A stretch of 64,000 nt of DNA from an uncultured Bacteroidales bacterium (GTDB lineage Bacteria; Bacteroidota; Bacteroidia; Bacteroidales; Paludibacteraceae), in assembly GCA_903901975.1 (NCBI GenBank), contig CAIUTB010000126.1, positions 33,489 through 97,488 on the forward strand. The letters are read 5' to 3'. The notes under the pieces are model-generated. The model made no database searches. It saw only the letters and a program-made list of their open reading frames with translations, and was not told where the DNA came from. The translations under genes and the position numbers were made by a program. Each line of letters opens with the position of its first letter. Within the stretch, counting starts at the first letter, position 1. Shown here piece after piece: positions 7,595 to 16,628 of the stretch.

Positions 7595-8857
7595 TTAAAA
7601 GAACGAAGATATAAATAAGGTTATAGTAAGTCCAATCAGAACAGAAATAGTAAACCAGCCAAAGATATTCTGTACTTTGTTATTCACATAGCTACCCATT
7701 ACTTCTTTGTTGTTGACAATCAGAATCATACAAATTAAAACCACCGGTAGCAGAATACCGTTTGCTACCTGCGACCACAAGGTTATTAGAATTAATGGGG
7801 CATTCGGTATTAATATTATAGCTGCACCAATAATTATTATTGAGGTAAATAACCAGTAAAATTGTGGAGCTTCTTTCCATTTTTTATCAATACCTGCCTC
7901 AAAACCAAAGGCTTCACATACATAAAATGCTGTTGCTACCGGTAAAATAGTAGCTGAGAAAATGGAGGCAATAAATAATCCAAAAGCAAAGGTTATTGAA
8001 GCCAAACTACCGGCAATAGGTTTTAACGCCATGGCAGCATCTTTTGCTTCTTCAATTCTGATTCCTTTTTCGTGAAGTGTCGAAGCACAAGCCACAATAA
8101 TGAAAAATGCGACAGTGACAGTTATCAAACTTCCAATAATCAGATCGGCAAGTGTATATTTATATTCGGTAATTTTAATTCCCTTTTCAATTACAGCAGA
8201 TTGCATATAGAACTGCATCCAGGGCGCAATGGTGGTACCAACAATACCTATTACAATGGTCAGATATTCCTTATTATATTGTATATCCGGTTTAATCATT
8301 GCCTGACCGATTTCGTGCCAATGAGGTTTCCCTATCAATGCAGAAACGACATAGACCAACAAAAATGCACTGAAAATAAGAAATATACGTTCACTAAATT
8401 TATAAGTTCCTTTTACCACCAACCACCATACTAAGAGAGCTGAAATTGGCACACTTATATATTTACTAATATTAAAAACCTGCATACTTCCGGCAACACC
8501 GGCAAATTCAGTGGTTGTATTGCCAATATCAGCAATTAAAAGACCCACAAAAATGAAAAAAGTGATTTTCACACCGGCATTTTCCCGAATTAAATCAGCC
8601 AATCCTTTTCCGGTAACAATTCCCATTCGAGCATTCATTTCCTGAACCACTACTAATACCAGGAATGCGGGAATCATTGTCCAAAGCAGGTTATAACCAT
8701 ATAATGCACCGGCTACTGAATAAGTCGTAATACCACCGGCATCGTTATCTACACTACCGGTCACAATTCCTGGTCCAAGAATCGCTAAAAACAACAAAAA
8801 ACTTCTAAAAATGGATTTACGTCGTCGGTTGAATTCTTTGTAATTAATTAACGCCAT
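7595..8857 (-). CDS. NRAMP-related divalent cation transporter, possibly for Mg2+
   Basis: 420 residues with about 11 hydrophobic helices and an NRAMP/SLC11 fold. The first helix carries GPGIVTGSVDNDAGG where Mn2+/Fe2+ transporters have a DPG(N) motif, and helix 6 carries TTIAPWMQFYMQSAV in place of the metal-binding MPH motif. Substitution at both ion-binding helices argues against ordinary Mn2+ transport. The start codon overlaps the end of the gene for a soluble MgtE-type sensor by 10 bases, so the two are translationally coupled; together with the binding-site changes this suggests Mg2+ transport, which is inference. A strong terminator follows. Best alternative: an NRAMP-family transporter for another divalent metal. 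Confidence 0.8.
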   Translation of the reverse strand: MALINYKEFNRRRKSIFRSFLLFLAILGPGIVTGSVDNDAGGITTYSVAGALYGYNLLWTMIPAFLVLVVVQEMNARMGIVTGKGLADLIRENAGVKITFFIFVGLLIADIGNTTTEFAGVAGSMQVFNISKYISVPISALLVWWLVVKGTYKFSERIFLIFSAFLLVYVVSALIGKPHWHEIGQAMIKPDIQYNKEYLTIVIGIVGTTIAPWMQFYMQSAVIEKGIKITEYKYTLADLIIGSLITVTVAFFIIVACASTLHEKGIRIEEAKDAAMALKPIAGSLASITFAFGLFIASIFSATILPVATAFYVCEAFGFEAGIDKKWKEAPQFYWLFTSIIIIGAAIILIPNAPLILITLWSQVANGILLPVVLICMILIVNNKEVMGSYVNNKVQNIFGWFTISVLIGLTITLFISSFF

Positions 8858-10143
8858 GATAATCCGCCTTTCTTCGTTTTGCGTTTTGACATTAAATCTT
8901 CAACAATATCGTCAATTACGACCATACCAACCAATGTATTTACAGCATCAGTAACCGGAATGGCAAGTAAATCATACTTTAATATAATAGCAGCCAGTCT
9001 GTCAGCTTTATCTTCATCCTGAACACTGATAAATTCGGTATTCATTATTTCTTTAAGGGTCATTGTAGGCAATGAAATTACAAGGTCACGAAGTGAAACT
9101 GTAGCTATCAGTTTTTCATTAGTATCAGTAATAAACAACGAATAAATCATGTCTGCTTCCGGTTGTTGTTTCCGCAATTCTGATAATGTTTCATCAACAG
9201 TCATTGTTTCCAGGAATGACAAGAAATCCGTTGTCATCAAACTTCCCACTTCTTTATCCTCGTATTCAAGTAGTTCACGAACATCTTCCGAAGATTCTTT
9301 CTCCATTTCGTTGAGAATCAGTTCCACCTTATCATCTTCCAACGTGTCAAGTAAATCGGCAACCTCATCTGCAGGCATTTTCTCCAGTACATCGGCAGCT
9401 TTTTCAATAGACAGACTTTCAATAATTTGTGCCTGTGCGTAAGGTTCCATTTCTTCCAACACATCAGCTGCTTTTTCCTCATCCAATGATTCGAAAATCT
9501 TTGTACGGGAGGCAGCACCCATTTCTTCAATAATATCGGCTAAATCGGAAGGATGTAATTTGTGAAGTTTGTTGGAATCGAGCGAAAGTTTAATGTTGAA
9601 ATTTGACGTATCAAGTGCCTGTACATCATCCCACAAAATAAAGTTGGTTTCGAGAGCAATGTTGAATATATTGAGGAATTTCGTCAGAATTTCAGAAACT
9701 CCAAGTCGACGTAATAAGCCTTTGGTACTGACATCAACGGCAATAACAAAGGTGCCGGAATCAATTGAAACCAATCGAATATCATTTACCCGAACTAGTT
9801 TGCGTCCATTGATGTCTACAATTTGACGGTCAAGAATATTCTTTGCCAAAGGTAATGAACTCTCAATAGTTGAAGTTTCAAGATCTACTGTTTTAGAACA
9901 AATAAACTTAAATTTTTTCTGATTTCCGGAAATTTTGAAATAGTCATAGTTCAAATATCGAACCTCACCATTAATTTTAGTTTTAAGTCCTACAAATGCC
10001 GGTCTGAAAACCTCATCTTTATTAAGATTTTCTTGATGTGCATTTACATATATTTCTATGACTTTGCCTAATTGAGCTCCGTTTAGGTCATAGAGCTTAC
10101 AGCCAATTATTTGGCTTAAGTAAAATGTAATTTGTGATGTCAT
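8848..10143 (-). CDS. Soluble MgtE N-domain/CBS protein with PRC-barrel-like N-terminus
   Basis: 431 residues with no membrane helix. The first 150 residues hold two PRC-barrel-like segments (SQIIGCKLYDLNGAQLGKV; RQIVDINGRKLVRVNDIRL). A stack of MgtE N-domain repeats (ADVLEEM, ADVLEKM, ADLLDTL) follows at about 185-280, then a CBS pair (VGSLMTTDF, LKEIMNTEF). In MgtE these domains sense cytosolic Mg2+ and gate the pore, but the pore is absent here. I choose ATG 10143 over the GTG at 10149 because GGAGG sits five bases before the ATG, while the GTG overlaps it. It probably senses Mg2+ and controls the NRAMP-like transporter encoded next, whose start it overlaps. Confidence 0.85.
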   Translation of the reverse strand: MTSQITFYLSQIIGCKLYDLNGAQLGKVIEIYVNAHQENLNKDEVFRPAFVGLKTKINGEVRYLNYDYFKISGNQKKFKFICSKTVDLETSTIESSLPLAKNILDRQIVDINGRKLVRVNDIRLVSIDSGTFVIAVDVSTKGLLRRLGVSEILTKFLNIFNIALETNFILWDDVQALDTSNFNIKLSLDSNKLHKLHPSDLADIIEEMGAASRTKIFESLDEEKAADVLEEMEPYAQAQIIESLSIEKAADVLEKMPADEVADLLDTLEDDKVELILNEMEKESSEDVRELLEYEDKEVGSLMTTDFLSFLETMTVDETLSELRKQQPEADMIYSLFITDTNEKLIATVSLRDLVISLPTMTLKEIMNTEFISVQDEDKADRLAAIILKYDLLAIPVTDAVNTLVGMVVIDDIVEDLMSKRKTKKGGLSWR

Positions 10144-10280
10144 TGTCACCTCCTTTTTTTGTAGATTTAGAAGGTTGACTGAGGGATAGAACTAACAGAC
10201 GACCTTTTAAATCAGGATGATTTTTACTAAATTTCGTATCGCAGGGTCGTCGTCCATTATGGATTGTTATTTATTTTTAC
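10144..10280 (-). promoter_or_regulatory. Possible structured 5' leader of the metal-transport operon
   Basis: About 135 bases separate the predicted transcription start from the ATG at 10143, which is long for this window. The leader contains complementary GACGACC (10198-10204) and GGTCGTC (10245-10251) arms and ends in a strong ribosome binding site (AAGGAGGTGAC). I could not match it to the M-box or yybP-ykoY riboswitch cores, so a regulatory role is only a suggestion. Confidence 0.3.
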
Positions 10281-10284
10281 GGTG

Positions 10285-10292
10285 CAAAGGTA
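10285..10292 (-). promoter_or_regulatory. -7 promoter element of the metal-transport operon
   Basis: The minus strand reads TACCTTTG, matching TAnnTTTG. Confidence 0.6.
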
Positions 10293-10390
10293 GTTTTTAT
10301 TTTTTAAACACGATTGTGGTCAAAAAGTTTTAACCTATATTTAAACTGGCTTTAAAATATAAATTTGGTTTATGATTTCCATTTTTAAAA

Positions 10391-11371
10391 TTAAATAGTT
10401 TTATTCTTCCATACTAAAAGATTATGAAACAACTGAGCCAAACCAAATAGCCTGTAACGAACTAAGGTCAACATCAGTTTTTCACCTTTTCTGAACGTAG
10501 AAAAGCAATATTTTTCTTCGTCAATAAAAATATTGGCATACTCTTTTCTAAGCTTCGAAGAATGGGTGTCAATCATCAAACGTACTTTGCTTTGTGTTTT
10601 TGGTAAAGCCAGAATCGACTCATATTTTTCATATTCATTATGTTCTCGCAGAAAATCATCGAATAAATTCCAAAAAGTTACAACATTTTCAAAATGCATC
10701 CGTGTTTTGTTCTTGGTGATGGCCAGTGAGTTATAATGAACATAATGATAGAAAGCTTGGTTAATTTTTACAATAATTTTGGCAAAATAATATAATCTGG
10801 ACATAATATGACGGTCTTCATAATAGTTTAAGCCATTAGGTACCCTGCAATCAGGCCGGAGGTAAAGTTCACGACGAACAAGTTTATTGCACAAAAAAGT
10901 ATGAGAATGGTCATTCAAAATAATATCTGCAAAGTGCTCATTTTCATTTTCAGATAGATAATCTACAACGATTTCTGTGTAGCCAGTATATTCCATTATC
11001 ATATCTGATATGACTATATCTGCATCTGTTTCAATGGCTTTTTTATACATAGTTTCGATCATGTCAAATTCAATATAATCGTCACTATCAACAAAAGATA
11101 TGTATTCGCCAGAAGCAATTTGTAAAGCTTCATTTTTTGAGAAAGCTGTTCCCTGGTTATTTGAATGCTGTAGTATTTTAATGTTATTACTTCGATTTGG
11201 GAATTTTTCCATCAAGCTTTCCAGTTTTTCCATACTGTCGTCGGGTGTAGCGTCATTTACAAATATAAACTCAATCTCTTCAAATGTTTGATTGAAGAGG
11301 CTTTCAGCACATCGTTCGATGTAGTTTGAAACCTTGTAAACCGGAACCAGTATGGATACTTTTGGAGTCAT
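10391..11371 (-). CDS. Glycosyltransferase family 2 (paralogue 3)
   Basis: 326 residues. The GT-A fold begins at once with VSILVPVYKVSNYIERC and has the nucleotide-sugar site VDSDDYIE near residue 100. The C-terminal 150 residues are shared with the next two upstream genes (HFENVVTFWNLFDDFL; FRKGEKLMLTLVRYRLFG), so this is one of three tandem paralogues. It overlaps the previous gene by 4 bases (ATGA), indicating translational coupling in the glycan operon, and is its last gene. It should add a sugar to a surface glycan on the cytoplasmic face; donor and acceptor are unknown. About 240 bases of leader and spacer follow before the next gene. Confidence 0.9.
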   Translation of the reverse strand: MTPKVSILVPVYKVSNYIERCAESLFNQTFEEIEFIFVNDATPDDSMEKLESLMEKFPNRSNNIKILQHSNNQGTAFSKNEALQIASGEYISFVDSDDYIEFDMIETMYKKAIETDADIVISDMIMEYTGYTEIVVDYLSENENEHFADIILNDHSHTFLCNKLVRRELYLRPDCRVPNGLNYYEDRHIMSRLYYFAKIIVKINQAFYHYVHYNSLAITKNKTRMHFENVVTFWNLFDDFLREHNEYEKYESILALPKTQSKVRLMIDTHSSKLRKEYANIFIDEEKYCFSTFRKGEKLMLTLVRYRLFGLAQLFHNLLVWKNKTI

Positions 11372-12363
11372 TTTCTCAACAGATTTTGAAAATTTCGTTT
11401 GAGAATGAGAGCTTTGTGTAAGAGATGAGCAAAAATAAAAAACTTATTCCGGATTAATAATAGCATGAGTTTTTCCCCACGTTTGAATTCACTCAAAACT
11501 GCAGTTTCTTCGTTGTAAAACATATTGGAATATTCTTTTCTAAGTCTATATGATTCAGTATCAATCATTAGGCTTACTTTACTCTTTACTTTATTTTTGT
11601 TTACATAAACCCGATACTTCTCAAACAAATTTTGATCCATTAGGAAATTATCGAATAAGTTCCAGAATCTTATAACATTTTCAAAATGCATTTTATGTCT
11701 GCTTTTAGTCATTGATTTTGCATTTTTATTAATATAATGATAGAATACACCTTCAAGTTTAACGATTTTAGTTGCATAAAAAAATAAGCGTGAAACCACG
11801 TGTTTATCTTCCATAAAATTTAAACCATCAGGTACCCTACACAATGGATTAGCATATAAGCTTCTTAAAATCAATTTATTCCATAAAACTGTAGTAAAGG
11901 TATCATTAACAATAAAATCATGAAAAGTTTGTGAACTTACTTCAGAAACAGACTCGCTAATAACTATAGGACCTTCAACATTTTCGATAATATAATCCAT
12001 AACTACCAAATCAGCATTTTCTTCGGTTGCCTTATTGTAGAGTTTTTCTATCATATCCGACTCTATATAATCATCGCTATCAACTATAGCAATATATTTA
12101 CCACGAGAAGCATCTAATGCAGTATTACGAGCCGCAGCAAGTCCACGATTAACTTCATGATGTAAAATTTGAACCTGATCCTTCCGTTTAGGAAACTTTT
12201 CAAGTGTTCTAAGTAGTATTTCAATGCTATTATCGGGTGTAGCATCGTTTACAAAAATATATTCAAGATCCTCAAATGTCTGGTTGAATAGACTTTCGGC
12301 ACATTTCTCAATGAAATCCGAAACTTTATAAATCGGAACTAAAACGGATACTTTAAGATTCAT
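11368..12363 (-). CDS. Glycosyltransferase family 2 (paralogue 2)
   Basis: 331 residues with the same plan as its neighbours: VSVLVPIYKVSDFIEKC at the N-terminus, VDSDDYIE near residue 95, and the shared C-terminal region with HFENVIRFWNLFDNFL and FKRGEKLMLLLIRNKF. The three copies are clearly homologous but well diverged, so the duplications are not recent and the enzymes probably have different acceptors. Twelve bases separate it from the upstream paralogue, and its stop overlaps the next start by 4 bases. Confidence 0.9.
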   Translation of the reverse strand: MNLKVSVLVPIYKVSDFIEKCAESLFNQTFEDLEYIFVNDATPDNSIEILLRTLEKFPKRKDQVQILHHEVNRGLAAARNTALDASRGKYIAIVDSDDYIESDMIEKLYNKATEENADLVVMDYIIENVEGPIVISESVSEVSSQTFHDFIVNDTFTTVLWNKLILRSLYANPLCRVPDGLNFMEDKHVVSRLFFYATKIVKLEGVFYHYINKNAKSMTKSRHKMHFENVIRFWNLFDNFLMDQNLFEKYRVYVNKNKVKSKVSLMIDTESYRLRKEYSNMFYNEETAVLSEFKRGEKLMLLLIRNKFFIFAHLLHKALILKRNFQNLLRK

Positions 12364-12375
12364 TTATACCTATTT

Positions 12376-13362
12376 TTAAGCGTTCTTTGTAATCTTGTTT
12401 TTGAAAATAATCGCTTTTTGAAAAATATAAAATGTTATAAATAATCTATGTCTTAAAAACCATAAAAAACGACGTTCTCCTTTTGAAAAAAGATGTGAAC
12501 ATCTTTTTTCTTCTTCAAAAAAAATGTTAGCATAAAGTTTTCTTAATTTAAAGTCATTAGTGTCAATCATTAAGCGAATTTTTCTATGAATTTTCGTATA
12601 ATCCATGTATAGTTTGTACTTCTCAAAAAGCTTCTTCTCAGTTAGAAATTGGTCGAAGGAGTTCCAAAGTATAACTGTATTCTCAAAATGCATTTTTCCC
12701 ATTTTTTTTGTCAATGACTCAGTGTTTCTGAAGTCATAATGATAAAATACTTTATCCATTTTTCGAATAATTTCGGCAAAATAAACTAATCGCACATAAA
12801 CATAAAAATCTTCCTGATAATTTAAGCCGTTTGGAATCCGGCATTCTTTCATTTTGTATAAATTGCTTTTCACAAATTTATTGCAAAGATTATGTGACCT
12901 TTTTTCAGTTAAAATATTTAATAAATTTTCATCTTTATCAGCCGAGACAGAATCCGAAATAATTTCACTATGGTCATGATATTGAATTTCCATATTAAAC
13001 ACTACAATATCAGCATTTTCCAGAATAGAAAAATTAAATAATTCTTCAATAGAGTTAAGTTCAATATAATCGTCACTATCTATAAATGCAATATATTCTC
13101 CACTTGAATTATCAATTGCAATATTTCTGGATACTCCCACACCTTTGTTCTCTTGGTTTACAATTATCTTCACTTGTTTTTGTCGGTTAGGATATTTTGA
13201 TAAAATATTTCTTAATATTTCAATGCTGTTATCGGGGCTTGCGTCATCCACAAAAATGTATTCTATATCCTGAAAAGTCTGTTCAAACAAACTTCTGGCA
13301 CAACGCTCCATGTATTTTGAAGCCTTATATACAGGTACTAATATCGATACTTTTGTTGTCAT
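12376..13362 (-). CDS. Glycosyltransferase family 2 (paralogue 1)
   Basis: 328 residues. N-terminal VSILVPVYKASKYMERC, DDASPDNS and IDSDDYIE mark the GT2 nucleotide-sugar-binding region; the C-terminus shares HFENTVILWNSFDQFL and SKGERRFLWFLRHRL with the two genes after it. It overlaps the flippase gene by 4 bases. It probably acts in assembly of the repeat unit exported by that flippase. Substrate unknown. Confidence 0.9.
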   Translation of the reverse strand: MTTKVSILVPVYKASKYMERCARSLFEQTFQDIEYIFVDDASPDNSIEILRNILSKYPNRQKQVKIIVNQENKGVGVSRNIAIDNSSGEYIAFIDSDDYIELNSIEELFNFSILENADIVVFNMEIQYHDHSEIISDSVSADKDENLLNILTEKRSHNLCNKFVKSNLYKMKECRIPNGLNYQEDFYVYVRLVYFAEIIRKMDKVFYHYDFRNTESLTKKMGKMHFENTVILWNSFDQFLTEKKLFEKYKLYMDYTKIHRKIRLMIDTNDFKLRKLYANIFFEEEKRCSHLFSKGERRFLWFLRHRLFITFYIFQKAIIFKNKITKNA

Positions 13363-14633
13363 AGCAGGTTGTTTTTCTTAATAAGGTAATTACAATAGAT
13401 AATTTCGCAAAGACCTGATAAAGATAAAGAAATGACGATTATGTATATATTCTTATAAATAAGTAAACTCGGGATACAAAAAATAAAGAAAGAAATAAAT
13501 GCAACGAGTTGATTTTTAGTTACAAAATAGAATTTTTTGGCAGGAACAAAAATAAAACTTATATAACTTCCTACAACTAACCACACTAATACCGTGAAAC
13601 TAAGAATAATAGCCATTGGATAGGCATTGAGCATCTCTTTACCACCTAATAATAGCACTATCCAGTGTCCAAAAATAATGATTAAGCTCATTACTACTAA
13701 ACCAATCCAAATCTCATATCGAATTATTTTCTTAACTGATGATTTTTCTTTATTCACAATCATCTTTGGAAATAAAGCGTCATTAATATTCAATGTTAAC
13801 ATTCTGGGAATTGTAATAATCTTTTCAGCTAAATTGTAGAATGCCAGATCTTTCATACCAAAAAAAGTTCCAATAATAATATTTACGCTTTCTTCCTTTA
13901 TTATTCCGGTTGAAGAAGACCAAAAAAATGGCAATGCATCTTTGAAGTATTTTTTTAAAACAGAAACTGCGATAAACTGATATCTTATTGATTCATTTTT
14001 ATATAAATATATTAAGGCTATTAAAGCACTACTAATATTTGTGGATGATACAATGATTGCATATTTTACTATATCGTTGGGATTTTTTATAAATATAAAA
14101 GTTAATGGTAGAGATAATACTCTCATTGTTAGCTGTATATAAGTAAGTATTTTCATTTTTTGAATACCTTGAAAATACCATGTAGGATATATAATAGTCG
14201 ATATAACCTGAGAAAAGACTATTAGTAGTAAAAATTTATTTTTATAAAAACCAGGAATGGAAAATATTAAAATAATTAAAATAAGGAAAGAAAATACAGC
14301 CAGAATGGATTTTGACGTGAAAACAGCAGAGGCAACTTCATTTTTTATCAACTTGTTATTTCTGTTTTCAGTTATTAGTTTTAGTGCGGGAAATGCAAAA
14401 CCAAATGAAATAAAGATACTTAAGTAATTGGTTATAGATAATGCAAATATATATAAGCCATAGCTTTCGGCTCCCAAAACCCTTATAAGATAAGGATAGA
14501 TTAGTATTCCAAAAAGAGAATTAATAACCTGAAGAGCAGTCATAAAGAAATAATTCTCAATAACTTTAGCATTGTTTTTGAGTTTACTTTTAACTGAATG
14601 ATATTTGCTATTTAGCATACCCTTATGATTCAA
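13359..14633 (-). CDS. Polysaccharide flippase (Wzx/MATE-like, MOP superfamily)
   Basis: 424 residues, about 12 to 14 hydrophobic helices, starting after a short positively charged tail. The early segment FFMTALQVINSLFGILIYPYLIRVLG with ESYGLYIFA is typical of Wzx-type O-unit or capsule flippases, which move lipid-linked oligosaccharides across the inner membrane. Its position between glycosyltransferase genes and its overlaps with both neighbours (4 and 11 bases) support that role. No Wzy polymerase is recognised in the window. Confidence 0.9.
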   Translation of the reverse strand: MNHKGMLNSKYHSVKSKLKNNAKVIENYFFMTALQVINSLFGILIYPYLIRVLGAESYGLYIFALSITNYLSIFISFGFAFPALKLITENRNNKLIKNEVASAVFTSKSILAVFSFLILIILIFSIPGFYKNKFLLLIVFSQVISTIIYPTWYFQGIQKMKILTYIQLTMRVLSLPLTFIFIKNPNDIVKYAIIVSSTNISSALIALIYLYKNESIRYQFIAVSVLKKYFKDALPFFWSSSTGIIKEESVNIIIGTFFGMKDLAFYNLAEKIITIPRMLTLNINDALFPKMIVNKEKSSVKKIIRYEIWIGLVVMSLIIIFGHWIVLLLGGKEMLNAYPMAIILSFTVLVWLVVGSYISFIFVPAKKFYFVTKNQLVAFISFFIFCIPSLLIYKNIYIIVISLSLSGLCEIIYCNYLIKKNNLL

Positions 14634-15441
14634 ATGGACAGCTTTGCAATTGAATTTTGAAAACTTTATCCGGTTTTACAGGCGATTCTAATATAGTGAC
14701 ATTCAGATTCTGTTTACAATAAATAGCACAAATTGTATTCGATACATGATAAAGATGGGAGTGAGCCGCTGCCGGAATTCCGTCGAGAATGCCTGCAATA
14801 ACGGAATGACGTGGCGTTTCTGGATTGTAACCGTAATCGTGCCAGACAATCATCGAATTATCATCTTTCAACAGTTCAAAAACTTTAGCACTGTCCGATT
14901 TGACTGCTTCGTAGGTGTGGTCGCCATCTACAAAGATTAAATCATATTTCTGATTAAGGGTTGAAAAATCAAAGCTGAGTGAATTGGCATATACAGTTTT
15001 AATCTTGCTTTTATCTTTTATAAGGCAGCCATGAAGATGCGCGTATTTCTCGTCTAAGCCCAAAGCGATAATATCTATGGGGGACAGATTTATTGAAGTG
15101 CAGTTTGCACCTGTATCAGCTACATTCAGTATGCTTTCGCCACGCCAAGTGCCTATTTCCATATATTCGCAAGTCGGATAGGATGCAGCAATTGATTTCA
15201 GAACAGCCAGATCGGTAGCAAGCGATGAACCGTCGAGAAAAGTATAATGATTTATTTCTGCCTGACCATCAACAAAAAACTGATTGATATCAACAGTTGG
15301 AAATTGTGTTTTGCTGTATTTTTTCTGAATATATGACTTATACTCGGTTTCGTCCCTCAGAACCAGAAAAATGGAGGAAGGTTTTATTAGTATTTTGCGA
15401 ATTATGCTATAAATGGCTTTCAGGCGCTGACTGTTTGTCAT
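14623..15441 (-). CDS. Class I SAM-dependent methyltransferase (Methyltransf_24 type)
   Basis: 272 residues. The SAM-binding motif MEIGTWRGESILNVA is near residue 88 and the acidic turn YDLIFVDGDHTYEAVKSD near 165, followed by WHDYG, a pattern of the cephalosporin-hydroxylase/macrocin-type methyltransferase group. Within the glycan operon it could methylate a sugar or terminate a chain; this is inferred from position. It overlaps the flippase start by 11 bases and the upstream GT4 by 4. Confidence 0.85.
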   Translation of the reverse strand: MTNSQRLKAIYSIIRKILIKPSSIFLVLRDETEYKSYIQKKYSKTQFPTVDINQFFVDGQAEINHYTFLDGSSLATDLAVLKSIAASYPTCEYMEIGTWRGESILNVADTGANCTSINLSPIDIIALGLDEKYAHLHGCLIKDKSKIKTVYANSLSFDFSTLNQKYDLIFVDGDHTYEAVKSDSAKVFELLKDDNSMIVWHDYGYNPETPRHSVIAGILDGIPAAAHSHLYHVSNTICAIYCKQNLNVTILESPVKPDKVFKIQLQSCPFES

Positions 15442-16628
15442 TGTTCTAATATGTTTTTATAAATGCTTATTAATTCATTTCCAACGGATTGGTAACTGTA
15501 TTTATTACGTGCCATTTCAATCAGTTGTTCTTTATCGTATTCTTTGTAATGGTCTAGCATATAATCTATTGCTTTGAAGAGGGCAATTTCGTCTCCGGCA
15601 TCAATCAGTAAACCGTTTGATTTATCAATATGTTCAGCTATTCCACCCACATTGGTCGAAATAACGGGTAATCCACATGCAAAACTTTCAGATATCACTA
15701 CCGGAATATTCTCATAATTAGAAAATAATACCGTAAAATCACTTTCCTGATAAGATCTGACAAGATTTTGGCCAGTTAGCATCCCCGTAAATGTAACAAC
15801 GGTATTTTCCAACCCTTTTTCGTGCGAAAGTTCTTTTATATAGCTAAAATCAATACCTTCGCCTACCAGCACTATTTCAAAATCCTGACGCTTAATATCC
15901 AGTTTTTCAACAACATTAAGCAGTCCGCTCAAATTCTTTTGTTCATCGTTGAAACAGGTAACATTCAATATCCGAATCTTTTTCCCTGCGGGTTTAGTGA
16001 ATCGTTCAAAGAATAAATTGTCAACCACATTGTTGATAATCTTATAGTTATCATTCATCATGCCATGTTGTTCCATGCAGTTTTGAAGATGTTTGGTAAC
16101 CGGCATAACAGCTTTAGCTTGACTGGCTGCCCATACAGACAAGTATTTGTGCAGACTGTTTCTGAAGGTGTTTTCCCGAAAATAACGTGTCCAATGTTCA
16201 ATAACTGTATAGGGTGTGCCGTATTTATTTTTATATAAAGCGGCAATTAGCGCCGTTCGTGTAAAAACAGTTGCCTGAATTATATCCGGTTTTCCCCAAG
16301 ATTCATGTAATAAGTCAAAGCCTTTTTTGTATGCTTTCAGATAATTGTACTGTTTAGAAATTGAGTTTTTTCCAACAGGATAATATACCCTTATTTCCTG
16401 AAATCCTTTTTCAGTAGTAGTTTGTATCTCTATCTCATTTAGTGAAGGGTCAATGTGTACATATAATGCTGCTACATTGGCATACAATGATACTGCTTCA
16501 GCGTGTTTCTGGACAAACAACCCAAACATGGGGTCGTATCGGTGTGGATACCATTGGGATATGAAAAGTACCTTTATCAATGTTGGTTGGTTAATTAGTT
16601 GATTAGTTTTCTCTAGTTGTTTCCTCAT
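15438..16628 (-). CDS. Glycosyltransferase family 4
   Basis: 396 residues as drawn from ATG 16628. The GT-B fold is shown by VLFISQWYPHRYDPMFG near the N-terminus and by the C-terminal donor-binding motif VISESFACGLPVISTNVGG (E-x7-type), near residue 320. The first 16 residues are encoded by intergenic-style repeat DNA and have no family similarity; a TTG at 16580 would give the natural-looking start LIKVLFISQW, so the true start is uncertain. It overlaps the FemAB-like gene by 26 bases if the ATG is used. Confidence 0.9.
   Translation of the reverse strand: MRKQLEKTNQLINQPTLIKVLFISQWYPHRYDPMFGLFVQKHAEAVSLYANVAALYVHIDPSLNEIEIQTTTEKGFQEIRVYYPVGKNSISKQYNYLKAYKKGFDLLHESWGKPDIIQATVFTRTALIAALYKNKYGTPYTVIEHWTRYFRENTFRNSLHKYLSVWAASQAKAVMPVTKHLQNCMEQHGMMNDNYKIINNVVDNLFFERFTKPAGKKIRILNVTCFNDEQKNLSGLLNVVEKLDIKRQDFEIVLVGEGIDFSYIKELSHEKGLENTVVTFTGMLTGQNLVRSYQESDFTVLFSNYENIPVVISESFACGLPVISTNVGGIAEHIDKSNGLLIDAGDEIALFKAIDYMLDHYKEYDKEQLIEMARNKYSYQSVGNELISIYKNILEQ

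Noticed and set aside
8848..10143. Complete MgtE magnesium transporter
   Set aside because: There are no membrane helices; only the N-domain and CBS parts are present.
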